Positions 15,326-23,629 of a stretch of DNA of 28,534 nt are shown in pieces; within the stretch, counting starts at the first letter, position 1, and every line of letters begins with the position of its first letter. Source of the stretch: an uncultured Actinomycetes bacterium (GTDB lineage: Bacteria; Actinomycetota; Acidimicrobiia; Acidimicrobiales; Ilumatobacteraceae); contig CALBSD010000016.1 in assembly GCA_937927625.1 (NCBI GenBank), positions 1-28,534 of the forward strand. The letters run 5' to 3'. The notes under the pieces were generated by a model that saw only the letters and a list, made by a program, of their open reading frames with translations, had not been told where the DNA came from and ran no database searches. Position numbers and translations under genes: made by a program.

Positions 15326-17452
15326 ATGAAACCCATGAGCGGGGACGTGAAGGTCATTGACCATTTCTGGAATGAGCGCACAAGCGTCGTCCTCGCCGCT
15401 CGTGATGACATCTTGTTCATTCCATACATCGGACCATCCCTCTGCGACGAAGACGAGTTCGATGACTTCCGCATTGATGCATCGTTCTTTTCTCGCGGTG
15501 TAGTCGGTGGTGGCCTTGATCTCGAAGTCACTCCAGGTCTCCTTCCGCTTCCATCACAGGGCTGGATGGGAACCCCAGGCTTGGAAATCAATCGTGATGG
15601 TCAACGCCTCTCGCTAGACCTTCGTCTCACTGAAACAACTTGGGACAGAGGTATTGACGAAACCTGCTGTGTGCTCATTGATTCACAGAACAGCATTTCC
15701 GCCGAGTTAGTGCTGTCGCTCAGAGAATCCAATGTCTTCACCGTTGATATGACGGTGAAGAACTTGGCCGGCAGTGCAATAGAGATTCTCTCGGCGCAAT
15801 TCAATATTCCCGTTGGTGATCGCGCAGCTGAGGTACTGACACTTGGTGGACGACATGCGATGGAAGCAGTACAGCAACGCTCTACATGGGAACGTTCGCG
15901 CATTGCAATCGAGAATCGCACCGGTCGCACGTCGCACGAACAACTCGGTGTTGTCTTCGCGGGTACTCCTGGTTTCAGCGAACAGCAGGGCGAAGTGTGG
16001 GGATTCCATCTTGCATGGAGTGGAAACTTCCGCATCATGTGCGACGGCGTCACCGAAACACGCAAAACAGTGCAGCTAGGTGAAATGCTGCAATCACACG
16101 AAGCCGTTGTACAACCTGGTGAGGCTTATCGATCTCCCACAGTCATCGTTTCCTATTCCTCAGATGGGCTCAGTAGCTGCTCACAAACTTTCCATGAATA
16201 CGTTCGCAGTTCCCAACCATTCATCAAACGACCTGTCGTACTCAATACGTGGGAAGCGGTCTATTTCAATCACGACATCGAAACGCTGTCGTCGTTGGCC
16301 ACAGTTGCAGCAGAAGTGGGCATCGAACGCTTCGTTCTTGATGATGGCTGGTTCACAGGACGGCGCAACGATACGGCTGGACTGGGAGACTGGGATGTTG
16401 ATACATCCGTTTGGCCCGATGGTTTGGAGCCGATCATTTCTCATGTTCGTTCATTAGGGATGGACTTTGGGTTGTGGTTTGAGCCAGAGATGGTGAACCC
16501 CAACAGTGACCTCTATCGCGCTCATCCAGAGTGGGCACTCGATGGCACGCTCACCCACCCCATCCTTGGGCGCAACCAACTTGTCCTCAATCTTGCTCGG
16601 GCCGATGTTCGCGAATACTTGTTCCAGAGAATTGATGCCCTGCTCACTTCATACGAGATTGCATACGTGAAATGGGATCACAATCGCCCTCTCATTGGCG
16701 GGGCATCTCATCAACAAACACAAGGGTTTTATGCGCTTCTCGACCAACTCAATCAACATCACCCTGAGGTGCAATTCGAGTCGTGCGCATCAGGCGGCGG
16801 TCGCATTGATGCGGGAGTGGCGACACGCGTAAATCGCTTCTGGGCCAGCGATTCCATCGACGCACTTGACCGACTTGAAATTCAAAAAGGACTTTCCACT
16901 TTCATGCCAATTGAGATGTTGGGAAGCCACATTGGCTCGCCCACGTGTCACACCACAGGTCGCAAACATGCGTTGTCCTTCCGCGCTACAACAGCACTCT
17001 TCGGCTGGCTCGGAGTGGAATGGAATCTATTGACTCTTAATGACAGAGAAAAAGAAAATCTGCGGTCCGCAATTGACTTCTACAAAGAGAACCGTGACTT
17101 CCTTCATTCTGAGAAGTTTGTCCGTGTCGACCATCCCGACTCCTCTATTGATGTTCGTGGCGTGCACGCATCGAATGGAGCCGGGCTTTTCTCTATCACG
17201 CGTCTCCACAGCGGACCTAGTAATCACTCCGCACCACTGCGATTCCCCATGCTGAAAGATGTGGGTGAGTTATTTGTTGAAGTGATTCATCTCGGCAGAC
17301 CTCGGTGGGCACTCCACAGAGAATTGCCGCAATGGATTACACATACCCCCGAGACAGTGTCGGGCTCAATGCTTGCCCATGTCGGACTCCCGATGCCGTC
17401 GTTAATGCCTGAATCTTCATTCCTCATTCGTTTCAGCCAGGTCGTGAACTGA
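15326..17452 (+). CDS. Alpha-galactosidase, glycoside hydrolase family 36
   Basis: 708 residues, normal for GH36. It releases galactose from alpha-1,6-galactosides such as melibiose and raffinose. An N-terminal beta-sandwich (about 1-295) precedes the TIM barrel. The barrel carries RFVLDDGWF (335-343), FGLWFEPEMVNP (381-392), YVKWDHNR (447-454, nucleophile D451), ESCASGGGR (485-493) and FWASDSIDALDR (505-516, acid/base D509). HIGSPTCHTTGR follows. No signal peptide, so the enzyme is cytoplasmic and needs an uptake system not in this window. ATG 15326 and 15335 are both possible; the frame is open much further upstream, but that part overlaps ycnI antisense and has no GH36 sequence. The stop overlaps the galT ATG by one base (TGATG). 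Confidence 0.95.
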   Translation: MKPMSGDVKVIDHFWNERTSVVLAARDDILFIPYIGPSLCDEDEFDDFRIDASFFSRGVVGGGLDLEVTPGLLPLPSQGWMGTPGLEINRDGQRLSLDLRLTETTWDRGIDETCCVLIDSQNSISAELVLSLRESNVFTVDMTVKNLAGSAIEILSAQFNIPVGDRAAEVLTLGGRHAMEAVQQRSTWERSRIAIENRTGRTSHEQLGVVFAGTPGFSEQQGEVWGFHLAWSGNFRIMCDGVTETRKTVQLGEMLQSHEAVVQPGEAYRSPTVIVSYSSDGLSSCSQTFHEYVRSSQPFIKRPVVLNTWEAVYFNHDIETLSSLATVAAEVGIERFVLDDGWFTGRRNDTAGLGDWDVDTSVWPDGLEPIISHVRSLGMDFGLWFEPEMVNPNSDLYRAHPEWALDGTLTHPILGRNQLVLNLARADVREYLFQRIDALLTSYEIAYVKWDHNRPLIGGASHQQTQGFYALLDQLNQHHPEVQFESCASGGGRIDAGVATRVNRFWASDSIDALDRLEIQKGLSTFMPIEMLGSHIGSPTCHTTGRKHALSFRATTALFGWLGVEWNLLTLNDREKENLRSAIDFYKENRDFLHSEKFVRVDHPDSSIDVRGVHASNGAGLFSITRLHSGPSNHSAPLRFPMLKDVGELFVEVIHLGRPRWALHRELPQWITHTPETVSGSMLAHVGLPMPSLMPESSFLIRFSQVVN

Positions 17453-18306
17453 TGGCTCGAGAATTTCGTTTTGACCCATTCACTGAAACGTCTGTACACA
17501 TTGTTGCTGATCGCCAGAATCGCCCGAATCTCCCGTCCACCGGATGTCCTTTCTGCGTTGGTGGCTTAGAAGCACCGGAGACATATTCCGTTCGTTCATT
17601 TCCGAATCGTTGGCCAGCTCTCGACGCTGGTTATTGCGAGGTGGTCTTGTATTCGCCCGAACACGAGGCTCGTCTTTCCACTCTTTCAACAGAGAACATT
17701 TCCGAGTTGATTTCTGTATGGGCGGAACGGACAACAGCTCTGCAGGAATTGCCGAATGGTGAATGCATCGTCATCTTCGAAAATAACGGTGCAGAAATTG
17801 GCGCGACAATCCCGCATCCGCATGGGCAGATTTATGCCTTCGACCATGTGCCGCAACGCATCGCCACGCAGATCAAGAACAACTGGTCTCCTGAAAGCGA
17901 ACCGGGCGATCGCCTCATCTTGGAAGACAACGGTTGGCGTGTATGGGCAGAGTTCGCTGCGGTGCATCCCGTCGCCATTCGTGTTGCACCAACTACTCGG
18001 ATTGCAGATCTTCCGTCGCTCGACATCAATCAAAGAAATGCGCTTGCGTCAGTACTTCAACGCGTCTTTGCTGCTGTCGATTCACTCTTCGACTCTGTCC
18101 CACCCTACATGATGTGGTGGAACCAGGCTCCACGCACACGTTCCGACTGGCCTGTTACGTGGCTCAACATGGAAATCATCTCGCCATGGCGTGCGACCGG
18201 ACTAGCTCGCTACATCGCCGGTGTCGAGGTAGCAACAGGGGAATATTTCAATCCTGTCGACCCAGCCGACGTTGCTCGACGAATGCGCGAAGTCATCTCT
18301 CAATGA
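17452..18306 (+). CDS. galT: Galactose-1-phosphate uridylyltransferase (short form)
   Basis: 284 residues, shorter than the roughly 350 of E. coli GalT. It exchanges UMP between UDP-glucose and galactose-1-phosphate in the Leloir pathway. Zn ligands are visible: CPFC (C32, C35), H71 and H122. The active-site triad is HPHGQ (H122-P-H124), with H124 the uridylylated nucleophile. NNGAEIGATIPHPHGQ (111-126), YMMWWNQAP and WLNMEIISPWRA are conserved. The missing length is mainly at the N-terminus and between CxxC and H71, where about two dozen residues including the usual NPxYxxTFVF-type strand are absent. Start overlaps the alpha-galactosidase stop; its own stop overlaps galK (ATGA), so the three are translationally coupled. 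Confidence 0.93.
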   Translation: MAREFRFDPFTETSVHIVADRQNRPNLPSTGCPFCVGGLEAPETYSVRSFPNRWPALDAGYCEVVLYSPEHEARLSTLSTENISELISVWAERTTALQELPNGECIVIFENNGAEIGATIPHPHGQIYAFDHVPQRIATQIKNNWSPESEPGDRLILEDNGWRVWAEFAAVHPVAIRVAPTTRIADLPSLDINQRNALASVLQRVFAAVDSLFDSVPPYMMWWNQAPRTRSDWPVTWLNMEIISPWRATGLARYIAGVEVATGEYFNPVDPADVARRMREVISQ

Positions 18307-19289
18307 AAACTATTGCGCCGGGACGCGTCAATCTCATTGGCGACCATACCGACTACACAGGCGGTCTCGTGTTTCCTATGGCGATCGACCGCTGGACAGT
18401 CTTCGAAGGCGACATCACATCTCATGAATTTTCACTGACGTCTGCTGATCAAGACAGCACGGTGCAGTTTCCTCTCGGGTCGCCGTTTGATTCCGCGATG
18501 CAGCCGTCTTGGGGACGATACGTGGCTGCAGTTGCCTCGCTTGTTTCACCACCACATGGAATCACTGGGCACCTCACGACCACTATCCCCGTTGGTGCGG
18601 GCTTGTCATCGAGTGCTGCACTTGAACTTGCTATTGCGTACGCACTCACCACTTCCATTGAACCAACACAACTTGCACTACTGATGCAAAAGGCTGAGCA
18701 ATTAGCTACTGGTGTTCCTACTGGAATTATGGATCAGCTGTCGATTGCATCGGCACGTGAAGGCATGGGCACAATGATCGATTGCCGCTCACTGGAAATA
18801 CAACATGTTCCCATTCCATCCGACGTCGACATCGTTGTTCAATTCATTGCGCATCGAACGCTAGAAGGCTCTGAGTATTCCGACCGAGTTCGTGAATGTC
18901 GCGATGCAGAATCGATCATCGGCCCACTACGAGACGCAAATGTCGCATCAGTATCTTCTATTGAAGACGACATTGTCATGCGTCGCGCTCGACACGTTGT
19001 CACCGAAAATCAGCGAGTCATTGACTTCACAAAGGCTCTCACGACTGGCGACTACGCAGGCGCTGGTGAACTGATGCAAGAAAGCCACCGCAGTCTTTCC
19101 CGAGACTTTTCTGTGTCCACACAACAAATGGATCACGTCGTGTCCTCATTATGTGCGATTCCTGGTGTTTATGGATCGCGAATGACTGGTGGTGGATTCG
19201 GCGGCTGCGTTGTGACGCTCTGCCAACCAGGGACAGAAATTGAAGGCTGGAAAGTGAAGCCAGTGAGCGGTGCTCGCCGACTTGATTAA
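18303..19289 (+). CDS. galK: Galactokinase (short GDHTDY-type)
   Basis: 328 residues from ATG 18303, which overlaps the galT stop by four bases; open frame further upstream is antiframe to galT and is rejected. GHMP kinase motifs: APGRVNLIGDHTDYTGGLVFP (5-25), TTIPVGAGLSSSAALELA (93-110, ATP loop), GIMDQLSIAS (141-150, catalytic-base D144) and SRMTGGGFGGCVV near the C-terminus. It phosphorylates galactose at C1. The N-terminal 20 or so residues found in E. coli GalK are absent, and the galactose-contacting Glu of GEHTDY is Asp here. That variant is, as remembered, common in actinobacterial relatives. Its TAA interlocks with the stop of convergent lacZ, leaving no room for a terminator. Confidence 0.92.
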   Translation: MKTIAPGRVNLIGDHTDYTGGLVFPMAIDRWTVFEGDITSHEFSLTSADQDSTVQFPLGSPFDSAMQPSWGRYVAAVASLVSPPHGITGHLTTTIPVGAGLSSSAALELAIAYALTTSIEPTQLALLMQKAEQLATGVPTGIMDQLSIASAREGMGTMIDCRSLEIQHVPIPSDVDIVVQFIAHRTLEGSEYSDRVRECRDAESIIGPLRDANVASVSSIEDDIVMRRARHVVTENQRVIDFTKALTTGDYAGAGELMQESHRSLSRDFSVSTQQMDHVVSSLCAIPGVYGSRMTGGGFGGCVVTLCQPGTEIEGWKVKPVSGARRLD

Positions 19290-22192
19290 CGCTGCGACAC
19301 CACGTAGGCGAAACGATACGTTCCCGCGGAAACGCGATATTTTTCCAACGTGTCAGGACCACAACTAGCTGTTCCCACCCCGCGATGCGCAATATCGAGA
19401 TGAACAGTTAACGCGCGACGACGGTGCAATTCGGTCTGATCATGTGCAGCATGCAGATCATCAGCCGTGTGATGAACTGCGCTCATGTGCAATGTGCACG
19501 CATCACTTTCGATTCGCAATACATCGCCCGTTCGGGGATCAATAAGTTCCATCCATCGACAATCAGTTCGCAAACCAAATTCTTGCGGCACGAGATAGGG
19601 CAACTCATCGGGTGCCCCTTCCCATACACCGAGGATCGCCGATGCTTTTCGGTCGGGGTAGTTCTCATGCGGACCGTTGCCGTACCAACGTACTTTCTGG
19701 AATCGTGCCGGCACTTCAAACGTTGCACCAACTCGCGGAACATCTGCGAGTTCTTCTGGAATCACCACCGTGTGTTCGTAGCGAATCGAACCATCAGTAC
19801 GAGGAGACACCACTGTTGAACTCTCGATGCAATTGGCATCGTCAGTAGGTATTCCTTGGCCCAACCATCGCTCAAGCGAACGGCCAAATCCCTGCCACAG
19901 ATGCGGCATCATCTTGAAACCGTCGTTATCAACGGCGGCACGCCAGATAGTGACCCGCGGTGTCATGGCTGGAGCGTCGCTATGAGATTTCCGAATAGGA
20001 ACTCGCGAAGGACTAGAGGTTCGCAATGCAATTTGGTCCCACGCAACAACATGACCCTTTGGCGCCCACGCAGTTGGCTTCTTCAATGTCCACGTGACGG
20101 ACAAGAAGGCTTCTTTGCAAGTGCTCGGAGGAGTTGCTGGAAGCGGAACATCAACGGAAGTGTCGGGTGCAACGTGTGGAACTTTCAACACGCCAGATTT
20201 CTTCACTACTCCATCCACCAAGAGTTCCCAGCGCGCTTCAACATATGACAGATCTGTAAACCACTGATGATTGCGAATACGCATTTTCGGAGATGCCTTT
20301 GATCCAGACTTTGTCACCCAGATGGGGCGATGTACCCATGCAAGTTCTCGCATCGCCGGATGCGGTGTCATGTCTGTATGCACTAACCCGTCTGCAACGA
20401 AGTTTCCGTCGTTCGGCGTGTCACCGAATTGACCACCAAATGCGAATCGCTTCGTTCCATTCGGCAATGTCTGAGTCAGACCGTGGTCTTTCCATTCCCA
20501 CACGAATCCACCTTGCAAACCGGGGGTGTTCTCAAAAGCATTCCAGTAATCGGACAGTGAACCATTGCTATTTCCCATTGCATGGCTGTACTCACACATG
20601 ATGAGAGGTCGCTTACCCGCGCTCTTCTTTCCGTATTCGACAATTGCATCAATGGTTGCGTACATCGGGCACACAACATCGGTTGCTGGCAGTCCGCCGT
20701 CATCCCACCCCGCATGGAAAATTGCAGGTTCATAATGAAGTGGTCGCGAAGAATCAACGGATCGAATCCATGCAGCTGCAGCATCATGAATAGCGCCGTA
20801 CCCGGCTTCGTTCCCAAGCGACCACATGATGATGCTCGGATGGTTCCGATCGCGCTCCACCATTCGACTGATGCGTGATAGCCATGTTTCGCGATAGCGA
20901 TTGTCATGACACAAACTTGTATTCCACGCGTGACTTTCTGCATTGGCTTCGTCGATGACGTATAAACCCAATTCATCACAAAGATCAAGGAAGCGCGAAT
21001 CATTTGGGTAATGCGAACATCGCACAGCATTGATGTTGTGCTGCTTCATGAGCATCAAGTCAGCGCGCATATCGGCCACATCAACGGCTTTGCCCTTCTC
21101 GGGGTGGTGATCATGTCGATTCACTCCGCGAATCATGACCTTCTTGCCATTAATCAACAATGAATTGCCAGAGATACGAACGCTGCGAAATCCAGTGACA
21201 ACGCTCATTGCTTCTTTCACATCATCGTTGGGGTCGATCAACTCAAGAACGACTCGATATCGCTGAGGATTTTCTGCGCTCCATAGATCAATATCTTCGA
21301 CATCCCATTTGCGGAACTTGGCAACATGCCCATCGAACACATAAGGAAGGTCAAACCACGCGACTTCACTTGATCGCGGCAGACCAACTTTCTTCCCCGA
21401 CATCGTTTCCAACTGCGCACGTACCATCCAACCGCGTTGCAAAGTTGTTCCTACGGGGACCGAAACCTTTACATCAATGCTGAGCGTCCCGGCACCCTTG
21501 GATGAGACACCGGCATTCACATGAACATCATCAAGCGAGATAGGCGCTTGTGATCGAAGGAAAACCTCGCGATGCAGTCCCGCCATCCACCATTGATCTT
21601 GGTCTTCTAGATGACTTTGCGCAGAGAATCGGCAAACAACAATTGCGATGTCATTTTTTCCAGAGATCAAAGCATCCGAGATGTCGTATTCACTCGGCAA
21701 ACGACTATCAGTTCCGTATCCAATGAATATGCCGTTGACATACACCATGTGCACGGATTCAGCACCGCCCACATTCACGATGGTGCGACGCTTATTCCAC
21801 AATGCAGGAACTGTGAACGTTGTGCGGTGCACAGCCGTTGCGACTGTAGGTGGCAGCGAAGGCGGACGCCCTTGCCATGGCATCTGAACATTTGTGTAGT
21901 GCGGCAGATCTCCCAGACCATCAAGAGTCCAGTTCCCTGGCACAGAAATCTTTGACCACTTGCTCGTGTCGCTCGTCAACGACGATGCGGTGACTTCGGA
22001 AACATCCTCAAAGCGCTTTATTCTCCAGGTGCCATTCAGGCTCTTGCGCCAAGGGCTCTTCTCTGAATCCCCATTGCGAGCCGAATAAACGTCATTGAAT
22101 GTCGTCAGCGAAGTACGCATAGGCAAGCGGTTCATACTCACCACCTGCGGATCCGCCCACGGCCGAATGTGTCCTACCCCCGGTAAAGCCAT
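19286..22192 (-). CDS. lacZ: Beta-galactosidase, glycoside hydrolase family 2 (LacZ type)
   Basis: 968 residues, close to E. coli LacZ (1024). It hydrolyses lactose and other beta-galactosides. Domain order is complete: sugar-binding domain (about 45-215), Ig-like domain, TIM barrel (about 335-625), second Ig-like domain and C-terminal Bgal small-chain domain. Motifs: GVNRHDHHPEKG (356-367), NAVRCSHYPN (388-397), VIDEANAESHAW (412-423), MWSLGNEAGYG (456-466, acid/base E462) and MCEYSHAMGNSNG (532-544, nucleophile E534). ATG 22192 is supported because RPWADPQVVSMNRLP (10-24) aligns with the E. coli start region. No signal peptide. It converges on galK and diverges from the haem-binding gene across two dyads. 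Confidence 0.96.
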   Translation of the reverse strand: MALPGVGHIRPWADPQVVSMNRLPMRTSLTTFNDVYSARNGDSEKSPWRKSLNGTWRIKRFEDVSEVTASSLTSDTSKWSKISVPGNWTLDGLGDLPHYTNVQMPWQGRPPSLPPTVATAVHRTTFTVPALWNKRRTIVNVGGAESVHMVYVNGIFIGYGTDSRLPSEYDISDALISGKNDIAIVVCRFSAQSHLEDQDQWWMAGLHREVFLRSQAPISLDDVHVNAGVSSKGAGTLSIDVKVSVPVGTTLQRGWMVRAQLETMSGKKVGLPRSSEVAWFDLPYVFDGHVAKFRKWDVEDIDLWSAENPQRYRVVLELIDPNDDVKEAMSVVTGFRSVRISGNSLLINGKKVMIRGVNRHDHHPEKGKAVDVADMRADLMLMKQHNINAVRCSHYPNDSRFLDLCDELGLYVIDEANAESHAWNTSLCHDNRYRETWLSRISRMVERDRNHPSIIMWSLGNEAGYGAIHDAAAAWIRSVDSSRPLHYEPAIFHAGWDDGGLPATDVVCPMYATIDAIVEYGKKSAGKRPLIMCEYSHAMGNSNGSLSDYWNAFENTPGLQGGFVWEWKDHGLTQTLPNGTKRFAFGGQFGDTPNDGNFVADGLVHTDMTPHPAMRELAWVHRPIWVTKSGSKASPKMRIRNHQWFTDLSYVEARWELLVDGVVKKSGVLKVPHVAPDTSVDVPLPATPPSTCKEAFLSVTWTLKKPTAWAPKGHVVAWDQIALRTSSPSRVPIRKSHSDAPAMTPRVTIWRAAVDNDGFKMMPHLWQGFGRSLERWLGQGIPTDDANCIESSTVVSPRTDGSIRYEHTVVIPEELADVPRVGATFEVPARFQKVRWYGNGPHENYPDRKASAILGVWEGAPDELPYLVPQEFGLRTDCRWMELIDPRTGDVLRIESDACTLHMSAVHHTADDLHAAHDQTELHRRRALTVHLDIAHRGVGTASCGPDTLEKYRVSAGTYRFAYVVSQR

Positions 22193-22234
22193 AATGGCAT
22201 CTTTTCACAAGGCTTCAAGAGCGTCATTCTCAAG

Positions 22235-22265
22235 GGAACATCAGTTCCAAGATTTGTCCAAATCT
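22235..22265. promoter_or_regulatory. Two adjacent perfect dyads upstream of lacZ
   Basis: GGAAC-ATCA-GTTCC spans 22235-22248 and AGATTTG-TC-CAAATCT spans 22250-22265, with perfect 5-bp and 7-bp arms and one base between the sites. They lie 43-73 bases before the lacZ ATG and 73-103 before the haem-binding gene ATG. Position and symmetry fit operators for a sugar-responsive repressor. No such gene is in the window. Confidence 0.5.
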
Positions 22266-22337
22266 CAGCAAAGTGCGGATTTCATCCCATGATGGCAACT
22301 ACGGTTCTCAGCCGTGCCAACCGCAGAAAGCAACGCA

Positions 22338-23036
22338 ATGAACACCTATCTCAAGCATCAATGGGCCGCTATTCGTCGCCACCCCATCCTCGCCTCCGTC
22401 CTCGCAGTGCTCTGCATTGTCTTCGCGGCATTCAGCTTCCTCATCGGCTTCATCCAGATGGTGGTGTTGTTAGTTCCAGTTGCAGCTTTTGCTTCATTCA
22501 TGTTGCACCGTCGCACAAAGAAGGGCGCAGATCATGGTCGCGCTGAAGCAATCGCAGCGGTGTCGTACATCGCAATGGGTGCCGTGCTCACTTTCGGTCT
22601 CATCCAGGCTGTTCCGTATGGTCACAACCACAACCCATACGTGGATTCACAGGCTGGCGAAATGAAGTGGGACTCTCCCGACACTCGCACCATGGTGGTG
22701 AATGCGTGCTACGGCTGCCACTCCGATCAAGTGAAGTACCCCGCGTACGCCAGCGTTGCTCCTATTTCATGGGCAGTACAAAGCCACATTGATGAAGGCA
22801 AAGATCGTTTGAACTTCTCGAAGTTCACATCGAACCCCAATCGTTTCCGCGACGTTCTTGAAGTAATTCAAAACAAGTCAATGCCACCGAGCTATTACAC
22901 CGCATTTGGCAAGCACCCTGAAGCTCGCCTCACTGATGCACAGATCACCACGTTGGTGGCGGGCCTTAAAGCATCACTCGCAATGAATGGCGTGAGCGCA
23001 CAGTCGGGTCGCGACCATGGTGGTAAGGGCGACTAG
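22338..23036 (+). CDS. Membrane-anchored haem-binding domain protein (CxxCH)
   Basis: 232 residues from ATG 22338 (AGAAAG upstream); GTG 22314 would add eight residues. Hydrophobic segments at about 18-40, 42-56 and 72-92 give two or three membrane helices, followed by an external domain. That domain has the Haem_bd pattern: MKWDSPDTRTMVVNACYGCHSD (C124, C127, H128), KYPAYASVAPISWAVQSHIDEGKDRLNFSKF, then a C-terminal helix. One c-type haem is expected. The electron partner is unknown. The N-terminal helices are an addition to the basic single-helix form of this family. The phosphatase gene begins 9 bases after its stop, so they form an operon. Confidence 0.82.
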   Translation: MNTYLKHQWAAIRRHPILASVLAVLCIVFAAFSFLIGFIQMVVLLVPVAAFASFMLHRRTKKGADHGRAEAIAAVSYIAMGAVLTFGLIQAVPYGHNHNPYVDSQAGEMKWDSPDTRTMVVNACYGCHSDQVKYPAYASVAPISWAVQSHIDEGKDRLNFSKFTSNPNRFRDVLEVIQNKSMPPSYYTAFGKHPEARLTDAQITTLVAGLKASLAMNGVSAQSGRDHGGKGD

Positions 23037-23045
23037 AAATAGTCA

Positions 23046-23561
23046 ATGGCCCACAACTTCAATATCGACGGAGGAATCCATGAGATTCCCCTTCAAGGAA
23101 CTGTGGGCAAGTTGTACTTGTGCGGCAAGCACTACATCGGACCTGATGTCGAAGCGGTTCGCACGGAACACGGCATTCACTATGTGGTGTGTCTTGTTGA
23201 GGAACACGAACTAGTCGACCGTTATGACGACTATGTGCAGTGGCACCGCAACAACGCCGGCAACCCCAGTGTGTGGTTCCCCATTCACGACCTCGCGTAT
23301 CCGCAACTAGATGACGCTATTGAATTCGTGGAGCACGTCACTGAACTTGTACGCGACAAAGGCAGCATGGTGGTGCATTGTGCAGCAGGCATTGGCCGGG
23401 CCGGCACCACTGCCACGGCAATTCTCATGATGCTGGGCATGCCCATGCATGAGGCAACTGCCCATGTGCGTGCGCATCGCCCCATGGCTGGTCCCGAATC
23501 GGGGGGCCAGGAAGAGTTCGTTCGCCAATTGGACGAGTACATCCGAGAGAGTAACGCGTAG
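23046..23561 (+). CDS. Dual-specificity/tyrosine-type protein phosphatase
   Basis: 171 residues, a single compact domain. The signature VVHCAAGIGRAGTTATA (109-125) gives the HCX5R P-loop with nucleophile C112 and phosphate-binding R118. FPIHD (78-82) supplies a likely general acid D82. ESGGQEEFVRQLDEY near the C-terminus matches the Q-loop region of this fold. It removes phosphate from protein Tyr/Ser/Thr or from a small phosphorylated molecule; the substrate cannot be told. No signal peptide. It follows the haem-binding membrane protein after 9 bases. Confidence 0.88.
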   Translation: MAHNFNIDGGIHEIPLQGTVGKLYLCGKHYIGPDVEAVRTEHGIHYVVCLVEEHELVDRYDDYVQWHRNNAGNPSVWFPIHDLAYPQLDDAIEFVEHVTELVRDKGSMVVHCAAGIGRAGTTATAILMMLGMPMHEATAHVRAHRPMAGPESGGQEEFVRQLDEYIRESNA

Positions 23562-23597
23562 CGCTCCTGGGATAACCTGAAGGCACGTTAATCAATT

Positions 23598-23613
23598 GAC
23601 ACATACGTGTGTC
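23598..23613. promoter_or_regulatory. Perfect dyad over a TTGACA box before the lysine-catabolism-like pair
   Basis: GACACA-TACG-TGTGTC is a perfect 6-bp inverted repeat. It overlaps TTGACA (23596-23601), the -35 consensus, although no good -10 follows at 16-18 bases. It lies 16 bases before ATG 23630, a place where a repressor would block transcription. It also argues against the GTG at 23609 as the start. Confidence 0.45.
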
Positions 23614-23629
23614 CGGAGCCGTGAGAACA

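Noticed and set aside
17934..18302. Upstream extension of the galK frame
   Set aside because: It lies in another frame of galT; the GHMP motif starts immediately after ATG 18303, which overlaps the galT stop.
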